Shown here piece by piece: positions 33,611 to 42,386 of a stretch of 64,000 bases of DNA (the first letter of the stretch is position 1; each line of letters starts with the position of its first letter). The stretch comes from Gammaproteobacteria bacterium (lineage in GTDB: Bacteria; Pseudomonadota; Gammaproteobacteria; Steroidobacterales; Steroidobacteraceae), in assembly GCA_028293745.1 (NCBI GenBank), contig JAQGOF010000138.1, positions 26,942 through 90,941 on the forward strand. Direction: 5' to 3'. The notes below the pieces were generated by a model that saw only the letters and a list, made by a program, of their open reading frames with translations, was not told where the DNA came from and made no database searches. Position numbers and translations under genes: made by a program.

Positions 33611-35860
33611 GTGCTGCGCTCAATCATACTTCGGTTCGTGCTGCCGCTCGCCCTGGCGTCGGCCGTAGTGGCGTATTTCGCGATGCCGCATATCGACCAG
33701 ATGCTGGCCGAATGGTTTCGGGGCGACATCGAGTTGCGCGCCAGCCTGATCGAGGGCTCGATGGAGGAGCGCCTGGCCGACCTGGTCAGCCATCACGACA
33801 AGCCCGGGGTGCGCAAGTACCTCTCACGGGTTGCCGTGGACAAGCGGCTGTCAGCCATCCTGGTGTGCGATGCCGACGGCACGTTGTTCTATCGTACCGC
33901 GCCGACTGCGCCTGAGATCTCGTGCGGACTGATCTCCGCTCCCAACCCGGGCGCCAGCCAGATCGTCCGGCTGCCCTCCGGCGCGATGCACGTGGCGGGT
34001 TTTCTGATTGCCCGCCCCGACAAGCCGGCTTTCAGTGTGTATGTCGCTCACGACCTGGGATTCGCCGCTACCCGCCAGACGCGAGCGCGGCGTTACCTGA
34101 TCGCGTTCACGGCCGTATCGGTCGTCGTCATCGGGCTGCTCGTCGTGCTGATAGCGTGGTTCATGCTCAGGCGCTGGGCGGCGATTCTCATTGGCGACAT
34201 TCGCAGCCGGCGATTTCTCGATGACGCGCACTCCTCTTCCCTGTCGATGCCGGTGTTGTCACAGGTTCGACAGGTGATGAGAGAGATCGAGGAGAGCCAG
34301 CGGCTCGAGATCGACTACCGCGAAAACTGGACCGCGCAGGCGCTGCACCAGGTCGTGCGCGACCAGTTGAGATCGCCGCAGATGATCGTGGTCTCCAACC
34401 GCGAGCCCTACATACATAACCGCGGTGATGACGGCAGGCCCCTCGTGCATTTGCCGGCGAGCGGAATGGTCACGGCACTCGAGCCCATTGTGCGCGCATG
34501 CTCCGGGACCTGGATCGCCCATGGCAGCGGCACGGCGGATCGGCAGGTCGTGGACATCCATGACGGGATTCGCGTGCCGCCCAGCGATCCCGCCTACCTG
34601 TTGCGCCGGGTGTGGCTGACCCAGGAGGAAGAGGAAGGCTACTACTACGGCTTCTCGAATGAGGGCCTGTGGCCGCTGTGTCACCTCGCCTATGTGCGGC
34701 CGGCGTTTCGCGAGAGTGACTGGCGGACCTATCGCGCGGTCAACGAGAAGTTTGCCGCGGTCGTCGCCCGTGAGGCGCGCGAGAGTAATCCGGTCGTGCT
34801 GATCCAGGACTATCACTTCGCGCTGCTGCCGCGCTTGGTCCGCCAGCGCAAGCCCAACGCCACCATCGTGCTGTTCTGGCACATTCCCTGGCCAAACGCC
34901 GAGACTTTCGGAGTATGCCCATGGAAACACGAGATGCTGTTGCATATGTTGAGTGCGGATATCCTCGGCTTCCACACGCGTTATCACTGTCAGAACTTCC
35001 TGGCCACCGTGGATAGGTTCGTGGAGTGCCAGATCGACCACGAGCACATGACGGTGACGCTGCAGGGACACGTGTGCCAGGTCGTGCCCTACCCGATTTC
35101 CATCGAGTGGCCGCCGCGGCAGCTCGACCATCTGCCGCCAGTCAACGTTGCACGTGCGGATGTGCGGCGCCGTTACGGTATCCGCGCCGACGTGTCGCTC
35201 GGTATTGGTGTTGAACGATGGGACTTCACGAAGGGAATCGTCGAACGGTTCCAGGCCGTCGAGATCCTTCTCGACCGGCGCCCCCAGCTGCGCGGCAGGG
35301 TCACACTGCTGCAGATTGCAGCCCCCTCGCGCAGCAAGCTGCCGGCCTACCGGACTCTCCAGGAGCAGACGCTATCCGAAGTGGAGCGTATCAACACCCG
35401 GTTCCGGACCGACTCCTGGCAGCCCATCGTACTGGTGGACACCCAACAGACGCCCGAAGCCGTATGGGAGTTGTATCGCGCCGCGGACTTCTGCATCGTC
35501 AACAGCCTGCATGACGGCATGAATCTCGTGGCAAAGGAATTCGCGGCCGCACGGGACGACGAGGACGGAGTGTTGATACTGAGCACGTTCGCCGGAGCCT
35601 CGCGCGAACTGCTCGAGGCCTTGCTCGTGAACCCCTTCGACGTGTCCGAGACGGCCGCGGCGATCGAGACCGCGATCGGGATGCCGCGCGACCAGCGGCG
35701 CGAGCGGATGCAACTGATGCGGCGCACGGTGAAGGAAAACAACGTGTATCGTTGGGCGGGCCGCATGTTGATGGACGCAGCGCGGGTGCGCCAGCGCCAA
35801 GCTCTGGCGCGGCGGGAGTCCTCCGCATTGCAGCGATACGCTGCCGACGGCCAGAAATGA
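33611..35860 (+). CDS. otsA: Membrane-anchored trehalose-6-phosphate synthase (OtsA/GT20) with N-terminal sensor-like module
   Basis: The 749-residue protein is about 270 residues longer than E. coli OtsA. Residues 7-25 and 165-187 are membrane helices bracketing an extracytoplasmic domain of about 140 residues, followed by a HAMP-like linker (190-250). From residue 255 comes the GT20 enzyme: VSNREP (261-266), IQDYHFALLP, WHIPWPNAETF, GVERWDFTKG (533-542, phosphate-binding Arg and Lys) and DGMNLVAKE (635-643). It should make trehalose-6-phosphate from UDP-glucose and glucose-6-phosphate at the membrane. No otsB phosphatase is adjacent. It starts with GTG, 74 bases after the kinase gene. Confidence 0.88.
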   Translation: MLRSIILRFVLPLALASAVVAYFAMPHIDQMLAEWFRGDIELRASLIEGSMEERLADLVSHHDKPGVRKYLSRVAVDKRLSAILVCDADGTLFYRTAPTAPEISCGLISAPNPGASQIVRLPSGAMHVAGFLIARPDKPAFSVYVAHDLGFAATRQTRARRYLIAFTAVSVVVIGLLVVLIAWFMLRRWAAILIGDIRSRRFLDDAHSSSLSMPVLSQVRQVMREIEESQRLEIDYRENWTAQALHQVVRDQLRSPQMIVVSNREPYIHNRGDDGRPLVHLPASGMVTALEPIVRACSGTWIAHGSGTADRQVVDIHDGIRVPPSDPAYLLRRVWLTQEEEEGYYYGFSNEGLWPLCHLAYVRPAFRESDWRTYRAVNEKFAAVVAREARESNPVVLIQDYHFALLPRLVRQRKPNATIVLFWHIPWPNAETFGVCPWKHEMLLHMLSADILGFHTRYHCQNFLATVDRFVECQIDHEHMTVTLQGHVCQVVPYPISIEWPPRQLDHLPPVNVARADVRRRYGIRADVSLGIGVERWDFTKGIVERFQAVEILLDRRPQLRGRVTLLQIAAPSRSKLPAYRTLQEQTLSEVERINTRFRTDSWQPIVLVDTQQTPEAVWELYRAADFCIVNSLHDGMNLVAKEFAAARDDEDGVLILSTFAGASRELLEALLVNPFDVSETAAAIETAIGMPRDQRRERMQLMRRTVKENNVYRWAGRMLMDAARVRQRQALARRESSALQRYAADGQK

Positions 35861-35900
35861 ATTGTTTGTTGTAACGCTGCGGGAATGGTAGCGTCAGGTT

Positions 35901-36605
35901 ATGTCATACATGCGCGCTTTCGTCCCACTCAAACATCCGGCCTGCGCCTGGCACCGGCTGCTGGAGGCGCTCACGGCAAAGCAGCGGCATTCGCTGTATT
36001 TCACGCTGGCCCGGCGGGTCATAACTGCACTGCGGGAGGTACCACTGGTGCGTGATACCGTCATCGTGACGTCGAGCGCAGAGGTTGAGATCTTCGCAGG
36101 CCACCTGGGCGTGCGGGTGATGCACCAGGTACGGGATGAGGGGATCAACTCAGCGTGTGAGGCAGCCATTGCCTCGTCCTGCGCCGTAGGCATCACGAAC
36201 GCGCTCATCGTCGCTGGCGACCTGCCGCTGGTTTGCAGCGAGTCGCTCACCGCCCTGCTGCAGGGTGCCCACCTGCAGGAACGGGGAGTGACGATAGTCC
36301 CCGACCGCCGTCATATCGGAACCAACGCGCTGGTGTGCACGCCGGCCGATGCCATCCGCCTGCGTTTCGGTCCAAACAGCTTCGCCGCGCACCTGCGTAC
36401 GGCCCAGGAACATGGCCTGGACGCGCGGATTTTCGAATCCAGTGAACTGGCTCTCGATATTGACGAGCCGGAAGATTTGGACCTCTGGAGAAGCTACGAT
36501 AGCCGCAGTAACGTGAACGGAGACCGGGGTGAAAGCACGTCTATCGCTGGCGGCCGCGGCAGCCTGCCTGGCACTGGCGTCGGCGACCTCGTTCGCCCAG
36601 GATGA
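35901..36605 (+). CDS. cofC: CofC-like 2-phospho-L-lactate guanylyltransferase
   Basis: The 234-residue nucleotidyltransferase has AFVPLKHP near its start (the family's VPLK motif), ALIVAGDLPLV (metal-binding Asp) and VTIVPDRRHIGTNALVCTP. RFGPNSFAAHLRTA and the LDIDEPEDL end follow. These are the markers of CofC/FbiD, which activates phospholactate, phosphoenolpyruvate or phosphoglycerate in coenzyme F420 synthesis. No cofD, cofE or cofG/H gene is in this window, so it is either unlinked from the rest of an F420 pathway or used differently. The last 77 bases are overlapped by the next gene in another frame. Confidence 0.85.
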   Translation: MSYMRAFVPLKHPACAWHRLLEALTAKQRHSLYFTLARRVITALREVPLVRDTVIVTSSAEVEIFAGHLGVRVMHQVRDEGINSACEAAIASSCAVGITNALIVAGDLPLVCSESLTALLQGAHLQERGVTIVPDRRHIGTNALVCTPADAIRLRFGPNSFAAHLRTAQEHGLDARIFESSELALDIDEPEDLDLWRSYDSRSNVNGDRGESTSIAGGRGSLPGTGVGDLVRPG

Positions 36606-36897
36606 CAAGGCCGCCAACAGCGGCAGTTCCATCAAGCAGAATGCGAGCGAAATCGGCGCCAAGGTCAAGCGTGATGCCAAGGAAGCCGCCACCGTCATCA
36701 AACGGGACACACGGCAGGCCGGGCAGGCGATCGCACGTGGCGCCAAGGCAACCGGGCAAGCCGTAAAGCGTGAAACGAAAGCCACCGGGGCCGCCATCAA
36801 GAAGGGTGCCCACGAGGTGGGCACGGCGGTCAAGCAGGACGCCTCCAAGGTGAAAGAGGCCGTGACACGCAAGGACGAGGCCAAGGACTCTTCGTGA
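36529..36897 (+). CDS. Secreted Lys/Ala-rich helical repeat protein
   Basis: This 122-residue protein starts at GTG within the end of cofC. A signal peptide (LSLAAAAACLALASATSFA) precedes a strongly amphipathic, Lys- and Ala-rich body with degenerate 11-residue-like periods (IKRDTRQAGQAIARG, VKRETKATGAAIKKG). The pattern resembles LEA-like or YtxH-type helical proteins exported to the periplasm. No enzyme motif is seen. A role in stress protection or binding of acidic surfaces is only a guess. Its position near a trehalose synthase gene is consistent with desiccation tolerance but proves nothing. Confidence 0.75.
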   Translation: MKARLSLAAAAACLALASATSFAQDDKAANSGSSIKQNASEIGAKVKRDAKEAATVIKRDTRQAGQAIARGAKATGQAVKRETKATGAAIKKGAHEVGTAVKQDASKVKEAVTRKDEAKDSS

Positions 36898-36916
36898 GGC
36901 CGTCCGTTAAGCTTGG

Positions 36917-38401
36917 GTGACAGGCCGCTTTCCGCTGCGGGCCATGGTAGATTCCGCGGCTGCGATGAAGGTTCCCACCGACATGCCGACAGCCCCGCAC
37001 GAGGCGGCCCCTGACAGGATCGCTCCGCCGGAGGCGGCCGCGAGGCAGATGGCCCCCGGGACCGGCCGTGAGCCGGTCCGTGAAACAGACGTTCTCGTGG
37101 TCGGCGGGGGGCCGGCGGGCTCCTCGGCCGCAATTCTGCTTGCCGAGCGCGGCCACCGTGTGGTGCAGCTCGACAAGTCCCGGCACCCCCGTTTTCACAT
37201 CGGCGAGTCCCTGCTGCCCGCCAACCTGCCGCTGTTCGAGCGGCTGGGTGTCGCCGGGCAGGTCCGTGCCATCGGCATGCAGAAATGGGGCGCCGAATTC
37301 GTCTCCCCCTGGCACGGCGGACGGGGCGAGACCTTCAATTTCACGGACGGCTGGAACAAGTCGCTGCCCTTTGCGTACCAGGTGCGCCGCTCCGAGTTCG
37401 ATGAGATCCTGATCCGCCGCTCGGCCCAACAGGGCGTGCAGGTCCTGGAGGGATGCCGCGCGCGGAACGTGGAATTCCTGCCCGAAGGGCATCCGGACGG
37501 CATGCGCGTGCGCGTCACTGCCGGGAATGATGACGGCAGCAGCGTTTCCTGGCTCGCGCGTTACGTCGTGGACGCATCGGGCCGCGATACGCTCCTGGGC
37601 AGCCAGCTCCGGAGCAAACATCGCAACAGCAAACACAACAGTGCGGCGCTGTACGGACATTTCAGGGATGCCGAGCGCTATCCGGACGAAAAGCGCGCGG
37701 GCAACATCTCCATCTATTGGTTCGAGCACGGCTGGCTGTGGTTCATACCGCTGAGTGATGGAGCCACGAGCGTCGGCGCGGTCGTGTGGCCGTACTACAT
37801 GAAGAGCCGTAAGGGGCCGGTCCGCGAGTTCTTCCTGGACACGATCGCGATGTGCGCGCCGCTCGCGAAGCGTCTGACGAACGCCGAGCTGGTCTCGGAT
37901 GTCGAGGCGACCGGCAACTATTCCTACTCGTGCGATCAGTCGTACGGACGCGGGTTCGTGCTCGCCGGCGATGCATTCACATTCATCGATCCGATGTTCT
38001 CCTCCGGCGTGCTCATGGCGATGGTCAGCGGAGTCGCAGCCGCGGAAGCCCTGGACACCTGCCTGCGCCAGCCGGAAAAATACGCCGCGGCCATGAAGGA
38101 ATTCGATCGGGTGGTGCGGCATGGACCGAAAGAGTATTCGTGGTTCATCTACCGCATCACCAATCCAACCATGCGCGACCTGTTCATGGCGCCGCGCAAT
38201 GATTTCCGGATGAAGGAAGCCATGCTCAGCCTGCTCGCGGGGGACATATATGGCGACACGCCGATATGGAGATCTCTGCGCGCCTTCAAGGCCGTCTACT
38301 ACATCTTCTCGACGTTGAGTCTCAAGCGTTCGCTGCGGGCCTTGCGGCGGCGCGCCGCCAATATCCGGCCAGACGAGCCCGAGCGGATGACCGCGGGCTG
38401 A
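36917..38401 (+). CDS. Flavin-dependent halogenase-like FAD oxidoreductase (aryl-polyene cluster)
   Basis: The protein has 494 residues. The first 50 or so are Ala/Pro-rich, so the true start may be ATG 36965. FAD-binding GGGPAGSS lies at 63-70. The protein has WLWFIP at 273-278, fitting the WxWxIP motif of flavin-dependent halogenases, and FIDPMFSSG at 356-364, fitting the second halogenase motif (FxxPxxSxG). GDAFTFIDP is the usual FAD-contact segment. Related enzymes sit in xanthomonadin clusters, whose pigments are brominated. It is translationally coupled to the chorismatase gene (TGATG). Halogenation of the aryl head group is therefore likely, but a hydroxylase/reductase role cannot be excluded. 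Confidence 0.85.
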   Translation: MTGRFPLRAMVDSAAAMKVPTDMPTAPHEAAPDRIAPPEAAARQMAPGTGREPVRETDVLVVGGGPAGSSAAILLAERGHRVVQLDKSRHPRFHIGESLLPANLPLFERLGVAGQVRAIGMQKWGAEFVSPWHGGRGETFNFTDGWNKSLPFAYQVRRSEFDEILIRRSAQQGVQVLEGCRARNVEFLPEGHPDGMRVRVTAGNDDGSSVSWLARYVVDASGRDTLLGSQLRSKHRNSKHNSAALYGHFRDAERYPDEKRAGNISIYWFEHGWLWFIPLSDGATSVGAVVWPYYMKSRKGPVREFFLDTIAMCAPLAKRLTNAELVSDVEATGNYSYSCDQSYGRGFVLAGDAFTFIDPMFSSGVLMAMVSGVAAAEALDTCLRQPEKYAAAMKEFDRVVRHGPKEYSWFIYRITNPTMRDLFMAPRNDFRMKEAMLSLLAGDIYGDTPIWRSLRAFKAVYYIFSTLSLKRSLRALRRRAANIRPDEPERMTAG

Positions 38402-39507
38402 TGGCTTTAGAAGCGGGCCTCCAGGTCGAATACCTTCCACTTGCCGCACAAGCCCCGGCACGGTGGGAAGGTGTGCTGGGCATCGCGACCTTCGATGGCG
38501 GAGCTGTCAAACGGGCGCCCTCTTCCGCGCTGGCAAACGATGTTCCGATGGTGGAGATCAGAACACCCGTGCTGGGGTCGACGGGCGAGGTTTGCGAGAT
38601 CTGGCGGACCGGGCAGCCGGTTGAATCGGGGCAGCGGGCCCGTGTGCGGTATCGGCGCGGCGACGAGGTGCTGTTTGGATGCATCTCGGTGGCGGAGAGC
38701 GAGCGCCGGGAGGCCGACGAGTACCGGGAAGCCAACGGACGCGGCGAGGCCAACGGGCGCAGCAAGGCGAGCGGGCGCCGGGATGGCAACGGGTCCGCGT
38801 TGCACACCGCGACCAGCGAGGCGTATCGCGAAATCTTCGCAACGCTCGATGAGTTGGCGTATCCGCATCTGCTGCGTGTCTGGAACTACCTGCCGCAGAT
38901 CAACGTGGACACGCACGGCATGGAGCGCTACCGGCAATTCAATAGCGCCCGGCTCAGCGCCCTCGTCGCCTCCGGGCGCGATGTGACAGGCAATGTTCCG
39001 GCTGCGTGTGCCCTGGGCTCCGTGAACGGCAGCCCTCTCGTCATCTATTTTCTGGCAAGCCGCGCGGCACCCACCGCCATCGAGAACCCGAGGCAGGTCA
39101 GCGCCTACGAATATCCGCCCCAATACGGCCCCAAGCCGGCGTTCTCGCGTGCCAGCGTCCTGCGCAAGGCCTCCGGATCGATTCTCTTTATCTCGGGGAC
39201 AGCGAGCATCGTCGGCCACCAGACGATGCATGCAGGCGACGTAGCGGCTCAAACACGCGAGACGCTCGTGAACATAGAAGCGCTGCTCGGCGAGGCCAAC
39301 CGCGTGTCGGGCGCGCCACGATTCGGCCTGGAGACGCTGGCCTACAAGGTGTACGTGCGCAACAGCGCGGACCTGCCACTGATCCAATCCCAACTTCACA
39401 CCGTGCTCGGCCGCGAGGCGCAGGTGGTCTATCTGCAGGCGGACATCTGCCGCCAGGATCTGCTCGTCGAGATCGAAGCCATTGGAAGGGAACGCGATTG
39501 CGATTGA
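38401..39507 (+). CDS. XanB2-like chorismatase (hydroxybenzoate synthase)
   Basis: The 368-residue protein belongs to the FkbO/Hyg5/XanB2 chorismatase family, often mislabelled pteridine-dependent dioxygenase. Family features include RVWNYLPQIN, YRQFNSAR, a Gly-rich stretch before YFLASRA, RQVSAYEYPPQYGPKPAFSRA and LFISGTASIVGHQT near the active-site Glu/Lys region. XanB2 of Xanthomonas converts chorismate to 3- and 4-hydroxybenzoate, the starter for xanthomonadin. A low-complexity insert (REANGRGEANGRSKASGR) at about residues 110-127 is odd. The start ATG overlaps the halogenase stop. The enzyme would give the aryl starter for the ACP and AMP-ligase encoded downstream. Confidence 0.88.
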   Translation: MALEAGLQVEYLPLAAQAPARWEGVLGIATFDGGAVKRAPSSALANDVPMVEIRTPVLGSTGEVCEIWRTGQPVESGQRARVRYRRGDEVLFGCISVAESERREADEYREANGRGEANGRSKASGRRDGNGSALHTATSEAYREIFATLDELAYPHLLRVWNYLPQINVDTHGMERYRQFNSARLSALVASGRDVTGNVPAACALGSVNGSPLVIYFLASRAAPTAIENPRQVSAYEYPPQYGPKPAFSRASVLRKASGSILFISGTASIVGHQTMHAGDVAAQTRETLVNIEALLGEANRVSGAPRFGLETLAYKVYVRNSADLPLIQSQLHTVLGREAQVVYLQADICRQDLLVEIEAIGRERDCD

Positions 39508-40325
39508 AGCTATTGGCAGCCGCCGTGCTGGCGGCTGCAGGAATCCAGGTTGCCGCCGCTGAGGACAAGCCCGTATGGGATTTCGGCCTGGGCGTGGGCG
39601 CTGTCAGTTTTGCGGACTACCGGGGCGCCGATACGACGCACGTGTACGTGCTGCCGCTGCCCTATCTGTACTATCGCGGGAAATTCCTGAAGGCGGACCG
39701 CAACGGCATCCGCGGCAAGCTGTTCAGGCAGGACTGGATAGAGTTGAATATCAGTGCGAATGCCACGACTCCGGTGCGCAGAAATGCGGCCCGCGCGGGG
39801 ATGCCCGATCTGCGCTCGACGGTGGAGATCGGCCCGTCGCTCGACCTGCACCTGTGGAGGTCGGCGGATCAGAAAGTGAAATTCGACGTGCGGCTGCCGC
39901 TGCGCGGGGTATTCACCTTTCAGGCGCCACCCCATTTCATCGGCGCGATTTTCGCACCGCATGCCAGTATCGACATCAAGGACGTGGCCGGCTTCCAAGG
40001 TTGGTACTTCGGCGCGCTCGCGGGTCCGTTGTTTGGGGACCACCGCTACCATGATTATTTCTACACGGTCGCCCCGCAATTCGCGACACCAGATCGGCCG
40101 GCGTACGCGGCAAGAGCCGGATATTCCGGGGCGGAGATTCTCGTCTCGCTTTCGAAACGTTATCCTTCATTCTGGGTGGGGGGGTATGTGCGCCATGACA
40201 CGCTCGCGGGTGCCAGTTTCGAATCGAGCCCCCTCGTGAAGCGCGACAGCTACTGGGCGGCGGGCGCCGGCATCGCGTGGATCATTCATCAGTCGAAGCG
40301 GCTGGTGAACGATACGGACGACTAA
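39498..40325 (+). CDS. MipA/OmpV family outer-membrane protein
   Basis: The 275-residue protein starts at TTG, giving RLKLLAAAVLAAAGIQVAAA as signal peptide. GGAAGGGA lies 6-7 bases upstream and the start overlaps the chorismatase gene by 10 bases. The mature part has the beta-rich repeats of MipA/OmpV (WDFGLGVGAVSFADYRGAD, LPYLYYRGKFLKADRNG, KRYPSFWVGGYVRHDTLAG). Such proteins act as scaffolds or porins. Its place in the pigment operon suggests a role in placing the polyene lipid in the outer membrane (inference). Confidence 0.82.
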   Translation: MRLKLLAAAVLAAAGIQVAAAEDKPVWDFGLGVGAVSFADYRGADTTHVYVLPLPYLYYRGKFLKADRNGIRGKLFRQDWIELNISANATTPVRRNAARAGMPDLRSTVEIGPSLDLHLWRSADQKVKFDVRLPLRGVFTFQAPPHFIGAIFAPHASIDIKDVAGFQGWYFGALAGPLFGDHRYHDYFYTVAPQFATPDRPAYAARAGYSGAEILVSLSKRYPSFWVGGYVRHDTLAGASFESSPLVKRDSYWAAGAGIAWIIHQSKRLVNDTDD

Positions 40326-40343
40326 GGGGAGCCTGTCGGACTC

Positions 40344-41168
40344 ATGAGCCTACTGCGGACGCTCAGGATCATCCACGAGTACGTCATCGCCTACACGCTG
40401 CTGACGCTGTTGGGTCTGATCTGCCTGCTGTTCTCGGTCTGGGCGTTGTTGATGTATCCGCTGTTGCGGCGGCGGGCAGGCACGGCCGCAGGCCGTTTCG
40501 GAATCATGGCGGGGTTTCGGGTCTTCTCATGGGCGCTGACGATCACGGGCGCCTACAAACTCGATTTGAGTGCGATCGATTCGTTGCGGGAGGGACCTCC
40601 CGTGATACTGGCACCCAACCATCCGTCGCTGATCGATGCGCTCCTGATCCTGGCCCGGCATCCGAACATCGCGTGCGTGATGAAGGCCGAGCTGCTGGGA
40701 AATGTCTTCCTCGGTGCAGGCTCCCGTCTCGCCCGATACATTCCCAGCGATCAGCCGCGCCAGATGATCAAGGATGCAGTCGCAGACCTGCGCGAGGGCA
40801 GCATGCTGCTGCTCTTCCCGGAAGGAACACGCAGCACCCGCGAGCCGCTGAATCCGCTCAAGGCGAGCATCGGCATCATCGCAAAGCATGCCGGTGTGCC
40901 GGTGCAGGTGGCGGTCATCGAAACGGATTCGCCGTACCTCGGCAAGGGATGGCCGTTGTTCCGGCGCCCCAACCTGCCGATCACGTACCGGGTCCGGCTG
41001 GGACGCAGGTTTGACCCGCCTGCCGATGTCAACAGCTTCATGACAGCGCTGGAGCGCGAGTACAGCCAGCAGCTCGCTGCCGCGCCGCAATCCGAATGGC
41101 TGGGCAGCGAGGCGGGCGCCCCGCACCTGGACACCTGTAGCCAGTCATCCCAGTCCCCGGGCCGATGA
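40344..41168 (+). CDS. PlsC-like lysophospholipid acyltransferase
   Basis: The 274-residue membrane-associated enzyme has an N-terminal hydrophobic segment (LLTLLGLICLLFSVWALLMYPLL). The catalytic NHPSLID box fits H-x4-D, and FPEGTRS is the second acyltransferase block. These place it in the 1-acylglycerol-3-phosphate acyltransferase family. In aryl-polyene clusters similar enzymes attach fatty acyl groups to build the polyene lipid. It follows the MipA-like gene by 18 bases and precedes the glycosyltransferase by 7. Confidence 0.9.
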   Translation: MSLLRTLRIIHEYVIAYTLLTLLGLICLLFSVWALLMYPLLRRRAGTAAGRFGIMAGFRVFSWALTITGAYKLDLSAIDSLREGPPVILAPNHPSLIDALLILARHPNIACVMKAELLGNVFLGAGSRLARYIPSDQPRQMIKDAVADLREGSMLLLFPEGTRSTREPLNPLKASIGIIAKHAGVPVQVAVIETDSPYLGKGWPLFRRPNLPITYRVRLGRRFDPPADVNSFMTALEREYSQQLAAAPQSEWLGSEAGAPHLDTCSQSSQSPGR

Positions 41169-41175
41169 CCGCCCC

Positions 41176-41961
41176 ATGAGCTCGCCGCCCGCGCCGGGAC
41201 CCGAGCGGTCGGCGACCCACCTGGTGCTGATCCCAAGCTACAACCCGGGTCGTAAGGTGTTCGAAACGGTTCAGGGTGCCCGTCAGCAGTGGAATCCCGT
41301 GTGGGTCGTCGTCGACGGGAGCAACGACGGCACGGCAGACACACTTCTGGCCATGGCCCGGGACGATCCCGGGCTGCGTGTCTTGATCCGGTCTAAAAAT
41401 GGCGGTAAAGGCACTGCCGTGCTCGAAGGCGCCACGGAAGCCCTGCGCCAAGGTTATACACACGTGCTGACCATGGACTCGGACGGGCAGCATCCGCCTG
41501 ACCGGATCAGGGCCTTCATGGCGGCCTCGGCAGCGAAGCCTGGGGGCATGGTCCTCGGTGAGCCCATCTTCGACGCCAGCGCGCCCAGCGTCCGGGTGAA
41601 GGGCCGTAAGATCTCGAATTACTGGGCTAACGTGGAGACCCTGGGCGCCGGGATCCACGACTCGCTGTTCGGTTTTCGCGTCTATCCCGCCGTGCCCCTC
41701 GTGCGGATCATGAGCAGCCATTTCTGGATGCGCCGCTTCGATTTCGATGTGGAAATCGTCGTCCGGCTGAGCTGGAGCGGCGTCGAAGCCATCAACCTGC
41801 CCGCGGCGGTCCGGTATTTCCGGCCCGAGGACGGGGGCGTGTCGCATTTTAACTATCTGCGGGACAACGTCTTGCTGACGTCGATGCATATGCGGCTGTT
41901 TGCGGGCTTTCTGCTGCGCCTGCCGCTGCTTATTGCGCGCCGCGCGCGCGTGGCACGGTGA
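41176..41961 (+). CDS. Family 2 glycosyltransferase (aryl-polyene cluster)
   Basis: The 261-residue GT-A enzyme has HLVLIPSYNPG at the start, VVDGSNDGT, GKGTAVLEG and the metal-binding TMDSDGQHP. A short hydrophobic and basic C-terminus (LLRLPLLIARRARVAR) probably associates with the membrane. The layout resembles dolichol-phosphate-type transferases. It could glycosylate or otherwise modify the lipid head group of the polyene. It is followed by a 115-bp gap before the ACP gene. Confidence 0.88.
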   Translation: MSSPPAPGPERSATHLVLIPSYNPGRKVFETVQGARQQWNPVWVVVDGSNDGTADTLLAMARDDPGLRVLIRSKNGGKGTAVLEGATEALRQGYTHVLTMDSDGQHPPDRIRAFMAASAAKPGGMVLGEPIFDASAPSVRVKGRKISNYWANVETLGAGIHDSLFGFRVYPAVPLVRIMSSHFWMRRFDFDVEIVVRLSWSGVEAINLPAAVRYFRPEDGGVSHFNYLRDNVLLTSMHMRLFAGFLLRLPLLIARRARVAR

Positions 41962-42076
41962 CCGACACGCGGGTGATGTGACGGGCGTTGGGACTCGGTG
42001 GGAGTCTGGTTTGCGCTCCAGCTAACGCCATGTATCATGACGCCTGCGGCCGTTTCTGCGAACTTTCTTAGGGTAT

Positions 42077-42382
42077 ATGTCCGACAAAGCGTCGCCTCTC
42101 CGACAACCGGCGCCGCCGGCTGACAACGCAGTTCTGCAACGCGAAGTTGCCGACCTCATTGTCGCCGCTCTGAACCTCGATGTGGCCGCCGCCGACATCG
42201 ATCCACAGGCACCGCTGTATGGAGACGGTCTCGGCCTGGACTCCATAGACATTCTCGAGATTGCGCTGGTCGTCTCCAAGCAATATGGCATTCAGCTCCG
42301 CGCCGACAGCGAAGAGAACGAGCAGATCTTCCGTTCCCTGCGATACCTGGCGGACTACATCGCAGCACACAGGACTAAGTAG
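42077..42382 (+). CDS. Acyl carrier protein
   Basis: The 101-residue carrier has the phosphopantetheine site GLDSIDILEIAL at about residues 53-64. It has the four-helix ACP layout and a slightly long Ala/Pro-rich N-terminus. In this cluster it would carry the hydroxybenzoyl starter and the growing polyene. It begins 8 bases after an AGGG ribosome site and is immediately followed by the AMP-ligase gene. Confidence 0.93.
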   Translation: MSDKASPLRQPAPPADNAVLQREVADLIVAALNLDVAAADIDPQAPLYGDGLGLDSIDILEIALVVSKQYGIQLRADSEENEQIFRSLRYLADYIAAHRTK

Positions 42383-42386
42383 CGTC

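Noticed and set aside
36830..38461. Minus-strand frame of over 500 codons opposite the halogenase-like gene
   Set aside because: The FAD and halogenase motifs and the coupled start to the chorismatase gene are on the plus strand. The minus frame shows no recognisable protein.
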